Shown here piece after piece: positions 40,325 to 48,639 of a stretch of DNA of 64,000 nt. Positions within the stretch are counted from its first letter, which is position 1, and each line of letters begins with the position of its first letter. Source of the stretch: DASXRA01 sp036502575 (lineage in GTDB: Bacteria > Actinomycetota > Actinomycetes > Mycobacteriales > Jatrophihabitantaceae); the NCBI GenBank assembly GCA_036502575.1, contig DASXYL010000008.1, forward strand, positions 62,001 to 126,000. Reading direction: 5' to 3'. The notes under the pieces were generated by a model. That model saw only the letters and a program-made list of their open reading frames with translations, made no database searches and was not told the origin of the DNA. A program made the translations under genes and the position numbers.

Positions 40325-41596
40325 TTCAATCGTCGCGGCGATATCGGCCGCCGCGGCCCGCTGGCGAGCGGATCGTGACGGTGGGGCATCCTCGCCGACC
40401 GTAAGCCCGATCCGCCGGCCGGGCGTAAAGGTGGCCGGCATCGCTCGGAACCCGGCAACGATCGGGATGTGCTCGTAGGGACGCACTCCAGCTTCGTCCA
40501 CGCCCAGATCGGGCAGCCGGGCCAGAACCTCTTCGATCAGGGTCGCCAATTCGGCCGCAGCCAGGAACGAGCCGAGGCAGCGGTGCACGCCGGCCCCGAA
40601 GGCAACGTGCCGATTGGGGTAGCGCGCGAGCCGCACGGTGTCGGCGTCCGGGAACTGCTCCGGATCCAGGTTGGCCGAGCCGAGTGCGAGGAATACCCGC
40701 TGCCCCGGGCACAGCTGGACGCCGGCCACGGTCACGTCGCGCACCACCGTCCGAGCGAGCCCGGTACCAGGAGTGAAGAAGCGCAGGAATTCCTCGACCG
40801 CCGCCGGGATGGCGCTCGAATCGGCGGCGAGCCTCGCCCGATCACCGGGATGCCGGCTGAGATACAGCAGCGCCTGCGCGATGATGGCCGTGGACGTGTC
40901 GATGCCGCCGTTGAGCAGCATGAAGATCAGCTCGACGGCGAGGTCCTCGGACAGCGGCTGCCCGTCGATCTCCGCCGACAGCAGCGCATCGACGGGGGTC
41001 AGCACGTCGGGCGGATCAGCGCGCCGGGCGGCCACGGTCGCGCGCAGGTCGTCCAGCAGCCAGGCGATGCCGCGGGCCGAGCCGGGCTCCCGGTAGGCCG
41101 CCTCGTGCAAGGTGCGCGCGTATTGCGCCCAGTTCGACAACGGCAGTCCGAGCAGATCGAGCGTCACGAGCGCCGGCACCGGGTTTGCCAGGTCGTCCAC
41201 CACGTCGAGCCTGCCTTGCTCGATCACGCGGTCGATGCACCAGCCGACGATCTGGCGGATGGGCTCGCGCTCGGCGTCGACGGCCCGGGCGGAGAACCAC
41301 GGCACGAGCAGCCGGCGCAGGGCGAGTGACTCCGGCGGATCCATCTCCATCATGCCCATGCGGAACGGGTTGGTCGGGATCGTGACTCCGCCGGGCGGTT
41401 CATGCTTCTGAAGATCACGTCCGCAGGCGAAGTCCTGCGGGCTCAGCAGCGCGCGCCGTACGTCGGCGTATCGGGTCAGCGCCACGTAGCCGCCGTGTGC
41501 GTCGGTTGCGGCAACCGGTTCGCTGTCACGCATCCGGGCGTAGTCGGCCCTCCAGTTGCGGGCGAACGCCGCGGTGTGATGATCGAAGCGACTCAT
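40304..41596 (-). CDS. cytochrome P450
   Basis: A 430-residue soluble bacterial P450. The heme loop is FGAGVHRCLG with Cys340, the I-helix is MLLNGGIDTSTAI with the acid-alcohol pair, and the ExxR motif is EEFLR. Residues 395-430 form a tail beyond the normal P450 end (GEDAPPSRSARQR...). It is transcribed leftward to the SDR-ferredoxin unit and probably receives electrons from that ferredoxin. It would hydroxylate the substrate or an intermediate, providing the alcohol used by the SDR. Confidence 0.9.
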   Translation of the reverse strand: MSRFDHHTAAFARNWRADYARMRDSEPVAATDAHGGYVALTRYADVRRALLSPQDFACGRDLQKHEPPGGVTIPTNPFRMGMMEMDPPESLALRRLLVPWFSARAVDAEREPIRQIVGWCIDRVIEQGRLDVVDDLANPVPALVTLDLLGLPLSNWAQYARTLHEAAYREPGSARGIAWLLDDLRATVAARRADPPDVLTPVDALLSAEIDGQPLSEDLAVELIFMLLNGGIDTSTAIIAQALLYLSRHPGDRARLAADSSAIPAAVEEFLRFFTPGTGLARTVVRDVTVAGVQLCPGQRVFLALGSANLDPEQFPDADTVRLARYPNRHVAFGAGVHRCLGSFLAAAELATLIEEVLARLPDLGVDEAGVRPYEHIPIVAGFRAMPATFTPGRRIGLTVGEDAPPSRSARQRAAAADIAATIEESNADW

Positions 41597-41629
41597 CCGG
41601 CCCCCAAGGGATCGGCCTCTCGATCCAGC

Positions 41630-41650
41630 ATACCAACCAATGTTTGGTTA
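41630..41650. promoter_or_regulatory. regulon operator, site 12 (P450)
   Basis: Half-sites ATACCAACC and GTTTGGTTA; 17 of 21 match. It lies 33 bp upstream of the P450 ATG and 2 bp from site 13. Confidence 0.75.
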
Positions 41651-41652
41651 TT

Positions 41653-41673
41653 GGTCCGTACGGTGTTAGGTTC
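41653..41673. promoter_or_regulatory. regulon operator, site 13 (SnoaL/racemase operon), weak
   Basis: Half-sites GGTCCGTAC and GTTAGGTTC; 12 of 21 match. It abuts site 12. TAGGTT inside it lies 6 nt before the GTG of the SnoaL-like gene. Confidence 0.5.
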
Positions 41674-41678
41674 GCGCC

Positions 41679-42164
41679 GTGGGCGAAGCACGGATCCAGG
41701 AGGACGAGGACCTCGTTCGTAGCACGCTGCATTCGTACTGCCGTTGCCTGGACGAACACGATCTCGATCGGCTGATCGACGAGGTGTACACGACCGACGC
41801 CGTCGAAGATCGCCGGCGGGGCGAACTCATCCGTGGCCACGAGGAGATCCGGGCCTATTTCGCCCGGGCGAGCGACATTCTCGAGGCGACAGCGCATCTG
41901 CTGAGCAACATCGAGGTGAGCGTGGACGGCGATCAGGCCACCGCGTACAGCCGGGTCACGGCCTACCACTGGACCCGCGCCACCACTCACCTGGGAACGG
42001 CCCGGCCGGCTGACTTCGTCCTCCTCGCGAGCTACGACGATCGGCTGCGCCGTACCGAGCGCGGCTGGCGGATCAGCCATCGCCGATTGACCGCCCTCGG
42101 TCCCGGCGGTGTTGCGGCGGGCGAGCTGCCGGATGCCTTTCGCGGTTTCGGAGGGAAGACGTGA
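41679..42164 (+). CDS. SnoaL-like domain protein
   Basis: A 161-residue protein of the SnoaL_4/NTF2 fold: helical start with EDEDLVRSTLHSYCRCLDEHDLDRLIDEVYTTDAVEDRRRG, then strands ending WRISHRRLTALGP. Related proteins are dehydratases, isomerases or ring-modifying subunits in steroid and aromatic catabolism. The GTG start has no ribosome-binding site and lies 6 nt from TAGGTT, so it appears leaderless. Its stop overlaps the racemase GTG. The substrate is unknown. Confidence 0.75.
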   Translation: MGEARIQEDEDLVRSTLHSYCRCLDEHDLDRLIDEVYTTDAVEDRRRGELIRGHEEIRAYFARASDILEATAHLLSNIEVSVDGDQATAYSRVTAYHWTRATTHLGTARPADFVLLASYDDRLRRTERGWRISHRRLTALGPGGVAAGELPDAFRGFGGKT

Positions 42165-43324
42165 CATCGGACAAGCTCACCGCGCCGCTCAGTGGCATTC
42201 GCGTCGTCGACGTCAGCGCGCTCGGGCCCGGGCCGTTCTGCTCGATGCTGCTGGCGGACTACGGCGCGGACGTCGTCGCCGTCGAACGTCCGACCCACGA
42301 GACGTTCGATCCATCGGCGTCGTTCGCACGGGGCAAGCGGTCGATCGTGGTCGACCTACGGGCCGAGGGCGGCCCGGAGGTCATCCGGCGAATGGCCTGC
42401 TCGGCCGATGTGTTCCTCGAGGGCTACCGTCCCGGGACGATGGAGCGCCGCGGGCTGGGTCCTGACCGCCTGCTCGCCGACAACCCCCGGTTGATCTACA
42501 CCCGCCTCACCGGCTACGGCCAGGACGGGCCGTACGCGCGGCGGGCGGGGCACGACATCAACTACATCGCCTTGGCCGGCGCCCTCGGCGTGATCGGTGA
42601 CGGCCGGCCCGTCCCGCCGCTGAACATCCTCGGCGACTTCGCCAGCGGTTCGGTCAACGCGGCGATGGGCGTGATGCTGGCCTTGTTCCAACGTGAGCGC
42701 ACCGGCCGCGGGCAGGTGGTCGACGCGGCGATGGTCGACGGCGCCGCCCTGCTGCTGACGGCTCAGCTGGCCGAGCAGGCGCAGGGCACGTGGGCCGGAC
42801 GGGGTCAGGGCATCCTCAGCGGAAGCGCCCCGTTCTACGGCGTGTATCGGTGCGCGGACGGCGGCTGGTTCGCCGTCGGCGCGATCGAGGAACGCTTCTA
42901 CGACCACTTCCTCAAAGTCCTCGGGCTCGACGGCGAGCCGCTGCCCGACCGGGACGACCCCGCGACCTGGCCCGACCTGCGGGAGCGAATCGCCACGGTG
43001 TTCGCTACCCGAAGTCGCGCCGACTGGACCGCCGCCTTCGCCGACATCGACGGGTGTGGCGTGCCGGTGCTGGACCTCGACGAGCTCGAACACGACCCGC
43101 ACCTGTCGGCGCGGGGCACGGTCACCCGGCACGACGGAGCACTGCACGCCGCACCCGCCCCGCGACTGTCCGACGCTGACATGCGGGTGCGCGCCGGCTA
43201 CGAGCGTCGCGGCGAGCACACCCGGGTCGTGTTGCGTGACTGCGGTCTGACCGACGACGAGATCGATCACTTCGCCGGGTTGGGCGCGCTGCCCGGCGAG
43301 GTCTCAGCTGCACAACGGAGGTAG
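42161..43324 (+). CDS. alpha-methylacyl-CoA racemase-like CaiB family protein
   Basis: A 387-residue class III CoA-transferase fold protein. The GHDINYIALAG motif and the following NILGDFASGS region are those of alpha-methylacyl-CoA racemase, in which His and Asp of these motifs abstract and return the alpha proton. The family interconverts (2R)- and (2S)-methylacyl-CoA so that FadE-type dehydrogenases can act. GTG overlaps the SnoaL stop and is preceded by GGAGGGAAGAC. The third gene of the unit is an SDR. The presence of this enzyme implies methyl-branched acyl-CoA intermediates. Confidence 0.82.
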   Translation: MTSDKLTAPLSGIRVVDVSALGPGPFCSMLLADYGADVVAVERPTHETFDPSASFARGKRSIVVDLRAEGGPEVIRRMACSADVFLEGYRPGTMERRGLGPDRLLADNPRLIYTRLTGYGQDGPYARRAGHDINYIALAGALGVIGDGRPVPPLNILGDFASGSVNAAMGVMLALFQRERTGRGQVVDAAMVDGAALLLTAQLAEQAQGTWAGRGQGILSGSAPFYGVYRCADGGWFAVGAIEERFYDHFLKVLGLDGEPLPDRDDPATWPDLRERIATVFATRSRADWTAAFADIDGCGVPVLDLDELEHDPHLSARGTVTRHDGALHAAPAPRLSDADMRVRAGYERRGEHTRVVLRDCGLTDDEIDHFAGLGALPGEVSAAQRR

Positions 43325-43326
43325 CG

Positions 43327-44088
43327 ATGGATCGCCTACGCGGCAAGGTCGCGCTGATCACGGGTGGGTCCGGCGGCATCGGCAGCGCCACCGCCCGGGC
43401 TTTCGTCAGCGAGGGAGCGCGGGTCGCGGTCACCGACGTGCGCGCCGAGCAAGGACGCCTCGTCGTGGACGGTCTCGGCGAGGGCGCGATCTTCGTCGAG
43501 CACGACGTGCGTGATCCGGCGCAGTGGGCGCAGGCGGTGACCGCTGCGGTCAAGGCGTTCGGCCGTCTCGATGTCCTCGTGAACAACGCCGGTGTGTGGC
43601 GCCCGGCGCCGCTGGCCGAGGTCACCGTCGAGGACGCGCGGTTGGTGTACGAGGTCAACCAGCTCGGCCAACTGCTCGGCATGCAGGCGGTGACCACGGC
43701 GATCCGGGCCGCCGGGGGCGGGGCGATCGTCAACATGTCCTCCGGCGCCGGTATGGCCGGCTTCCCCGGGCAGATCGTCTACGGCGCGACCAAGTGGGCC
43801 GTGCGCGGCATGACCAAGACCGCCGCCATCGAGCTGGGCGGCCCGGGCGGCATCCGCGTGAACTCCGTGCACCCCGGGGCGGTCGACACCGAGATGGTGG
43901 CCGCGGTCGCCCACCACAACGAGCACGCGTGGGACAACAACCCGGTGCCGCGTGTCGCCACCGCCGACGAGATCGCCGCGCTGGTCGTGTTCCTGGCCTC
44001 GGACGAGAGCGGTTACATCACCGGCGCCGAGATCGCCATCGACGGCGGCCTGCTCGCCGGGCCGAAGCTGTTCGACGTCAACAGCTAG
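43327..44088 (+). CDS. SDR family oxidoreductase
   Basis: A 253-residue classical SDR with GGSGGIG cofactor loop, NNAGVW, catalytic Ser in VNMSSGAGM and Tyr-Lys in YGATKWAV. ACGGAGGTAGCG precedes the ATG, only 2 bp after the racemase stop. Being third in the SnoaL-racemase unit, it may act as a 3-hydroxyacyl-CoA or ring-alcohol dehydrogenase. It ends 42 bp before a strong hairpin terminator. Confidence 0.9.
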   Translation: MDRLRGKVALITGGSGGIGSATARAFVSEGARVAVTDVRAEQGRLVVDGLGEGAIFVEHDVRDPAQWAQAVTAAVKAFGRLDVLVNNAGVWRPAPLAEVTVEDARLVYEVNQLGQLLGMQAVTTAIRAAGGGAIVNMSSGAGMAGFPGQIVYGATKWAVRGMTKTAAIELGGPGGIRVNSVHPGAVDTEMVAAVAHHNEHAWDNNPVPRVATADEIAALVVFLASDESGYITGAEIAIDGGLLAGPKLFDVNS

Positions 44089-44130
44089 CGTCGCCGGCAT
44101 TTCGAAGTCGTCCGCGCGACCTGGCACGGA

Positions 44131-44177
44131 ATGATCTCGGAGTTGTGGTCGCTATTCAGCCACAACTCCGAGATCAT
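44131..44177. terminator. bidirectional terminator, 18-bp perfect hairpin
   Basis: A perfect 18-bp inverted repeat (left arm starts ATGATCTCGG) with an 11-nt loop at 44149-44159, between the convergent SDR and racemase genes. It shares TGATCT and the GTTGTGG/CCACAAC inner region with the hairpin at 32.8 kb, so they may belong to one repeat family. Confidence 0.75.
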
Positions 44178-44207
44178 CAACGCGCCGACGCGAGCCGAGT
44201 GGGCCTG

Positions 44208-45275
44208 CTAGGGGGCGGCGGTGATCCGCGGCGCAGAGGCAGGGACAGGGGCGGCGGTAATTCGTGGCGCGAGGACGGGGGCGGGCGGTCCGTCCCGGTA
44301 CGGGCTCGGTGCGTGTCCGTCGCGGAACGTGCCGCGCTCGCGCAGGTGCGGATGGTGCGGCGCCTCGGCGAGGCTCAGCACCGGCGCCACGCAGGCGTCG
44401 ACGCCGGTGAAGATGCGTTCCCACTCGGCGCGGGTGCGCGCGGCGAACCGCTCCGCGAGGACCGCGCGCAGGGCCGGCCAGCCGGCCGGGTCGTCGCGGC
44501 ACGCGAATTCGGCGGGCAGGTCCAGCACGCGCACCAGCTCGGCGTAGAAGCGGTCCTCGATCGCACCGACCGACATCCACTTGCCGTCGCTCGTCTCGTA
44601 GACGTCGTACCAGGGCCGGCCCGAGTCGAGCAGGTTCACGCCCCGCTCGTCCACCCAGTCGCCGGCCGCCAGCGCCGCGAACGCCGGGGTCATCAGCCGA
44701 GCGGCGCCGTCGACGATGGCGGCGTCGACGACGCGGCCCGTCCCGGTCGCGGTAGCCACGTGCAAAGCAGCGAGGACACCGGCGACGAGGAACATCGCGC
44801 CGCCACCGAGGTCTCCAACGAGGTACAGCGGGACGCTCGGCGGCTGGCCGGCCCGTCCGATCGCGTGCAGGGCACCGCTGAGCCCGATGTAGTTGATGTC
44901 GTGCCCGGCCGTGGCGGCGAGCGGGCCGGATTGCCCCCATCCCGTCATCCGGCCGTAAACGAGCGCCGGGCTGTGCCGCCAGCAGTCCTCCGGCCCGAGG
45001 CCGAGTCGCTCGGCGGTGCCGGGTCGGAAGCCCTCGATCAGGATCTGCGACCGCGAGACGAGGTCCAGCGCGGCGGCCACGCCGTCCGGGTTGCGCAGGT
45101 CGAGCGGGACGCGGCGCTTTCCCTGCGCCAACGGGTCCGCCCCGGGCGAGTCGTCGACCCGCGTCACCGCCACAACCTCGGCCCCGAGATCGGCCAGCAG
45201 CATCGCCGCGAACGGACCCGGACCGATGCCGCCCAGCTCCAGCACCCGGACGCCGGCGAGCGGAAGTTCAGTCAC
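44208..45275 (-). CDS. alpha-methylacyl-CoA racemase-like CaiB family protein
   Basis: A 355-residue protein, close to the 360-residue length of mycobacterial alpha-methylacyl-CoA racemase. LELGGIGPGPFAAMLLADLGAEVV opens it, GHDINYIGLSG and YLVGDLGGGAMF carry the catalytic-type His and Asp. A short ITAAP-repeat tail (PRITAAPVPASAPRITAAP) ends the protein. GTG at 45275 lies within the end of the FadD gene (8-bp overlap). It is the last gene of a four-gene minus-strand unit (LLM, TesB, FadD, racemase). Two racemases in one regulon suggest two methyl-branched intermediates. Confidence 0.85.
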   Translation of the reverse strand: MTELPLAGVRVLELGGIGPGPFAAMLLADLGAEVVAVTRVDDSPGADPLAQGKRRVPLDLRNPDGVAAALDLVSRSQILIEGFRPGTAERLGLGPEDCWRHSPALVYGRMTGWGQSGPLAATAGHDINYIGLSGALHAIGRAGQPPSVPLYLVGDLGGGAMFLVAGVLAALHVATATGTGRVVDAAIVDGAARLMTPAFAALAAGDWVDERGVNLLDSGRPWYDVYETSDGKWMSVGAIEDRFYAELVRVLDLPAEFACRDDPAGWPALRAVLAERFAARTRAEWERIFTGVDACVAPVLSLAEAPHHPHLRERGTFRDGHAPSPYRDGPPAPVLAPRITAAPVPASAPRITAAP

Positions 45276-46800
45276 GTCGCTCCCAGGATTCCCGGATGGC
45301 CGGACGGGAGATCTTCTCGGTGGCGCTCCGCGGCAGGGCCGACAGCACGATGAGCTCGGTCGGCAGCTTGAACCGGGCCAGCTTGCCGTCGGCGAAGGCG
45401 CGCACGTCCTCGAGCGTGATCGTGACTCCGTCCTCCGGCACGACGGCGACCAGCCCGGTCTCGCCCCACTTCTCGTCCGGGATGCCGAGGACGGCCAGCT
45501 CGGCGACCCCGGGCAGTCCGGCCAGCACGGTCTCGACCTCGGCCGGGTACACGTTCTCGCCGCCCGTGCGGTAGCGCTCGCGCACTCGGCCGACCACGTA
45601 GAGCTGAGCGTCGTCACCGACCCGGCCCGCGTCGCCGGTGCGGAACCAGCCGTCGGTGAACGACTCGGCCGGATCCTGGTGCCAGTAACCGGGGATTACC
45701 CCCGGGCCCCGTACCCAGATCTCGCCGGACTCCCCCGCCGCGACGTCGACACCGTCGGGGTCGACGATCCGGATCCGGGTGTGCGGCAGGATCGTCCCGG
45801 ACGTGCCGCGCTCGGCGGCCGACGGATCCGGGCGGGACAGGATCGACACGTTCGGGCCGAGCTCGGTCGCCCCGTAGGACAGTTGCACCCAGATTCCCCG
45901 CTCGGCCCAGGCGGCGTAGATGCCCGCCGCCGACGGGCCCCAGCCCCCGAACAGCACGGTGCGCAGCGTGGGGAACGACGACTGCCCGAACTCCGGCAAC
46001 GCCGTCATCCACTCGTACATCTGCAGCACGCCGCACAGATGGGTGACGGCGAGGTCGGGGTCGTTCAGTAGCCGCAGGGCCGTCTTCGCGTCGAAGCGGC
46101 CGACGGTGGTGACCCGGCCGCCCCAGAACAGCATCGCGTTGGAGAACACGTTCAGCCCGCCCGCGTGGAACAGCGGGACGATGTTGAGGTGGTGGCCGCC
46201 GGGCTCGGCCATCCGGCTGCTGTGCGCCAGGTTCTGAGCCTGGGCGACGATCGTGCGGTTGGTGCACAGCGCGCCCTTGGGCCGGCCGGTTGTGCCCGAC
46301 GTGTAGAGCAGCTGGATGACGGCGTCGGGATCGAGCTCGCCGCCGCCGATCGGTTCCCCGGCGGCGGCGATCGCCTGCTCGTAGCTGCCGTCGGCCCAAC
46401 TGAGCACCATACGCAGCCGTACGGCGTCGGCCAGCCGCCCGGCCAGGTCGGTCCATCGGGCGTCGTGGATGAACACGACCGGGGCCGCGTCGACCAGCTG
46501 CTCGCGCAGCTCGGGCTCGGCCAGGCGCCAGTTGAGCGGCACCATGATCGCGCCGATCCGCATAACGGCGAACTGGACCTCGAAGATCCGCGGGTGGTTC
46601 TCCACGATCAGCGCGACTCGGTCGCCCCGAGCGACGCCCGCATCGAGCAGCACGCGCGCCAACCGCGCAACCCGGTGCTCGAGCTCGGCCCAAGTGAGGT
46701 TCGCGAAGTTCGATCCGTCCGGTTCCACCGTGGCGACCGCGATCGACTCGGGCCGGTGCCGGGCGTGGTAGTCGACCCAGTCGGTGAGCAGCTCGGTCAT
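45268..46800 (-). CDS. acyl-CoA synthetase (AMP-dependent ligase, FadD-like)
   Basis: A 510-residue ANL ligase. The P-loop is LLYTSGTTGRPKGALC (about residues 164-179), the adenine loop LSYGATELG, the hinge GRVRERYRTGGENVYPAEVE, and the catalytic Lys motif ATEKISRP (the usual Gly before Lys is Glu). CCGGAGGTTGATC precedes the ATG. It is third in the LLM-TesB-FadD-racemase unit under operator site 14. It shares its architecture with the ligase at 33.8 kb but is clearly a different protein; the two probably activate different acids of the pathway. Confidence 0.92.
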   Translation of the reverse strand: MTELLTDWVDYHARHRPESIAVATVEPDGSNFANLTWAELEHRVARLARVLLDAGVARGDRVALIVENHPRIFEVQFAVMRIGAIMVPLNWRLAEPELREQLVDAAPVVFIHDARWTDLAGRLADAVRLRMVLSWADGSYEQAIAAAGEPIGGGELDPDAVIQLLYTSGTTGRPKGALCTNRTIVAQAQNLAHSSRMAEPGGHHLNIVPLFHAGGLNVFSNAMLFWGGRVTTVGRFDAKTALRLLNDPDLAVTHLCGVLQMYEWMTALPEFGQSSFPTLRTVLFGGWGPSAAGIYAAWAERGIWVQLSYGATELGPNVSILSRPDPSAAERGTSGTILPHTRIRIVDPDGVDVAAGESGEIWVRGPGVIPGYWHQDPAESFTDGWFRTGDAGRVGDDAQLYVVGRVRERYRTGGENVYPAEVETVLAGLPGVAELAVLGIPDEKWGETGLVAVVPEDGVTITLEDVRAFADGKLARFKLPTELIVLSALPRSATEKISRPAIRESWERRD

Positions 46801-46802
46801 GA

Positions 46803-47729
46803 TCAACCTCCGGAGGGCGGGTCGACGAGCAGCGCCAGCTCCTGCGCGACCGACGCGACGAGCCGGCCATCGGCGGTGTAGTAGCGGCCGGTGGTCAGCC
46901 CGCGCGTCCCGAACGCCGAGGTCGACTCCTGCTCGTGCAGCAGCCACTCGTCGGCGCGGAACGGGCGGTGGAACCAGATCGTGTGGTCGAGGCTGGCGCC
47001 GCGGATGTCGCCCCGGCTGACCCGTTCCCAGCTCAGCGCCCATGGCGATCCCGCGTGCGGGTAGAGCACCGGCTCGAACATCGTCAGGTCGCTCGCGTAG
47101 GCCAGCACCGTGAGGTGATCGAGCGGGTCGTCGCCGAGGATGCCGTCGGCGCGCATCCACATGCGATTCGCCGGGGAGGCGTCACCGTTGCCGACCGCCG
47201 CAGCCCACGGCACGCGGTCCAGATACCGGATGTCGATGGGCCAGGGCACCCGGGCCGTCTGCGGTGGGTCGATCGGAAACGCCTGGGCCAGCAGGGTTTC
47301 CCGGCGTGGCAGCGACTCGGGTACAGCCAGGCTGTCGATCGGCGAGCGGGGTGCGACCGCGTGCTCGAAGCCCGGCTGCTCGGGCTGGAACGAGGCGGTC
47401 ATCGTGGCGACGAGCCGCCCGTCCTGGCTCGCCTTGACCCAACGGGTGCTGAACGTGCGCGAGTCGCGCAGCCGCTCGACCGTGTACTCGACCGGACGGC
47501 GCGGATCGCCGATCCGCAGGTACGTCACGTGCAGCGAGTGCGCGAGCTTGCCCGGAGCGACGGTCAGCGCCGCCGCCCGCAGGCCCTGGGCCGCCGTCTC
47601 GCCGCCGTAGATGCGGTCGAACGACTCGGCCGGACGGGCGCCGCTGAACGTGTCGTTGCCGGTGCTGACCACGGGCAGCACGTCACGCACCAGCGCATCG
47701 AACGCGGCGGATGCTTGGGCGGCCGTCAC
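46803..47729 (-). CDS. acyl-CoA thioesterase II (TesB-like)
   Basis: A 308-residue double-hot-dog thioesterase. The second half reads SLDHTIWFHRPFRADEWLLHEQESTSAFGTRGLTTGRYYTADGRLVASVAQE, with the Asp (SLDH), Ser/Thr and Gln (VAQE) expected for the TesB catalytic set. GTG at 47729 overlaps the stop of the LLM gene (GTGA). It lies 2 bp upstream of FadD. It would hydrolyse acyl-CoA, perhaps freeing CoA from dead-end intermediates; an opposing ligase in the same operon is unusual but known in such clusters. Confidence 0.88.
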   Translation of the reverse strand: MTAAQASAAFDALVRDVLPVVSTGNDTFSGARPAESFDRIYGGETAAQGLRAAALTVAPGKLAHSLHVTYLRIGDPRRPVEYTVERLRDSRTFSTRWVKASQDGRLVATMTASFQPEQPGFEHAVAPRSPIDSLAVPESLPRRETLLAQAFPIDPPQTARVPWPIDIRYLDRVPWAAAVGNGDASPANRMWMRADGILGDDPLDHLTVLAYASDLTMFEPVLYPHAGSPWALSWERVSRGDIRGASLDHTIWFHRPFRADEWLLHEQESTSAFGTRGLTTGRYYTADGRLVASVAQELALLVDPPSGG

Positions 47730-48574
47730 GTTGCCGCCGCCGCCAGGGCCCGCCATTGCGGCAGGGGCAGCGGCGCCTCGCCCCCCAGTACCTGCACGCA
47801 GACGTGGTCGGCGCCGGCGGCGCGATGCTCCTGAATCCGCGCAGCCACCTGCTCCGGCGAGCCCCACGCGATCAGCGAGTCGACCAGCCGGTCGCTGCCG
47901 CCGTGCTCGACATCGTCGGGCGTGAATCCCGTCCGCAGCCAGTTGTTGACGTAATTGGGCAGCTCGAGATACGTCGCGAGGTGTTCCCGGGCGATGGTCC
48001 GGGCGCGGCCGGGGTCGGTCTCGAGCACGACCCCCTGCTCCGGGGCGATCACCGGGCCGGCCCCGATCTCGGCGCGGATCTTCGCGGTGTTCTCGGCCGT
48101 GATCAGGTAGGGATGCGTGCCGAGCGACGTCCTCGTCGCCAGCGCCAGCATCCGCGGCCCGAGCGCGCCGATGATCCGCCGCTCGCGCGGGACGTCCTCC
48201 AGTGCGCTCAGGTAGGCGCTCATCGTCTCGATCGGGCGGGTGTAGCGGTTCGGAGCGCCGCGATTCACCATCGGCGCGTGGCTGATGCCGATGCCCAGGA
48301 GGAACCGTCCCGGTGCGGCGCGTTCGAGATCGGCGAAACCGGCCCGGGCCTCCTCGGCCGGCGTGTTCCAGACGCTCAGAATGCCGGTGGCCACTGTGAC
48401 CGATCGCGTCGCCGCGAGCAGTGTCGCGCCGATCTCGAAGCCCCGGTCGCGGCCGGCGGGGAACCACAGCGTGCCGTAACCGAGTTCTTCCAATTCGGCG
48501 GCGGTGTCGGCTACGCGGGCGCTGTCGCGATCGCGCAGCCCCGGACTCCACACCCCGAGCAATCCCAGCCTCAT
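47726..48574 (-). CDS. luciferase-like (F420-dependent type) oxidoreductase
   Basis: A 282-residue LLM-fold protein. RLGLLGVWSPGLRDRDSARVADTAAELEELGYGTLWFP and VTVATGILSVWNTPAEEARAGFADLE are typical of the actinobacterial probable F420-dependent oxidoreductases. They reduce or oxidise ketones, enones or hydroxyl groups with deazaflavin. The ATG at 48574 has TAGGTT 8 nt before it at the edge of operator site 14, so it appears leaderless. It is first in a four-gene unit. Whether F420 or FMN is used is inference. Confidence 0.85.
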   Translation of the reverse strand: MRLGLLGVWSPGLRDRDSARVADTAAELEELGYGTLWFPAGRDRGFEIGATLLAATRSVTVATGILSVWNTPAEEARAGFADLERAAPGRFLLGIGISHAPMVNRGAPNRYTRPIETMSAYLSALEDVPRERRIIGALGPRMLALATRTSLGTHPYLITAENTAKIRAEIGAGPVIAPEQGVVLETDPGRARTIAREHLATYLELPNYVNNWLRTGFTPDDVEHGGSDRLVDSLIAWGSPEQVAARIQEHRAAGADHVCVQVLGGEAPLPLPQWRALAAAAT

Positions 48575-48581
48575 ACTTCCA

Positions 48582-48602
48582 TAACCTAACGCTGTCCGGT
48601 TA
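48582..48602. promoter_or_regulatory. regulon operator, site 14 (LLM operon / SRPBCC-PPDK operon)
   Basis: Half-sites TAACCTAAC and GTCCGGTTA; 17 of 21 match. It lies 7 bp from the LLM start and 37 bp from the SRPBCC start, so it ties the PPDK-like operon to the regulon. Confidence 0.75.
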
Positions 48603-48639
48603 CGCTAGCAACAAGCCAGTGGTCTGGAGGTTCTCGTTC

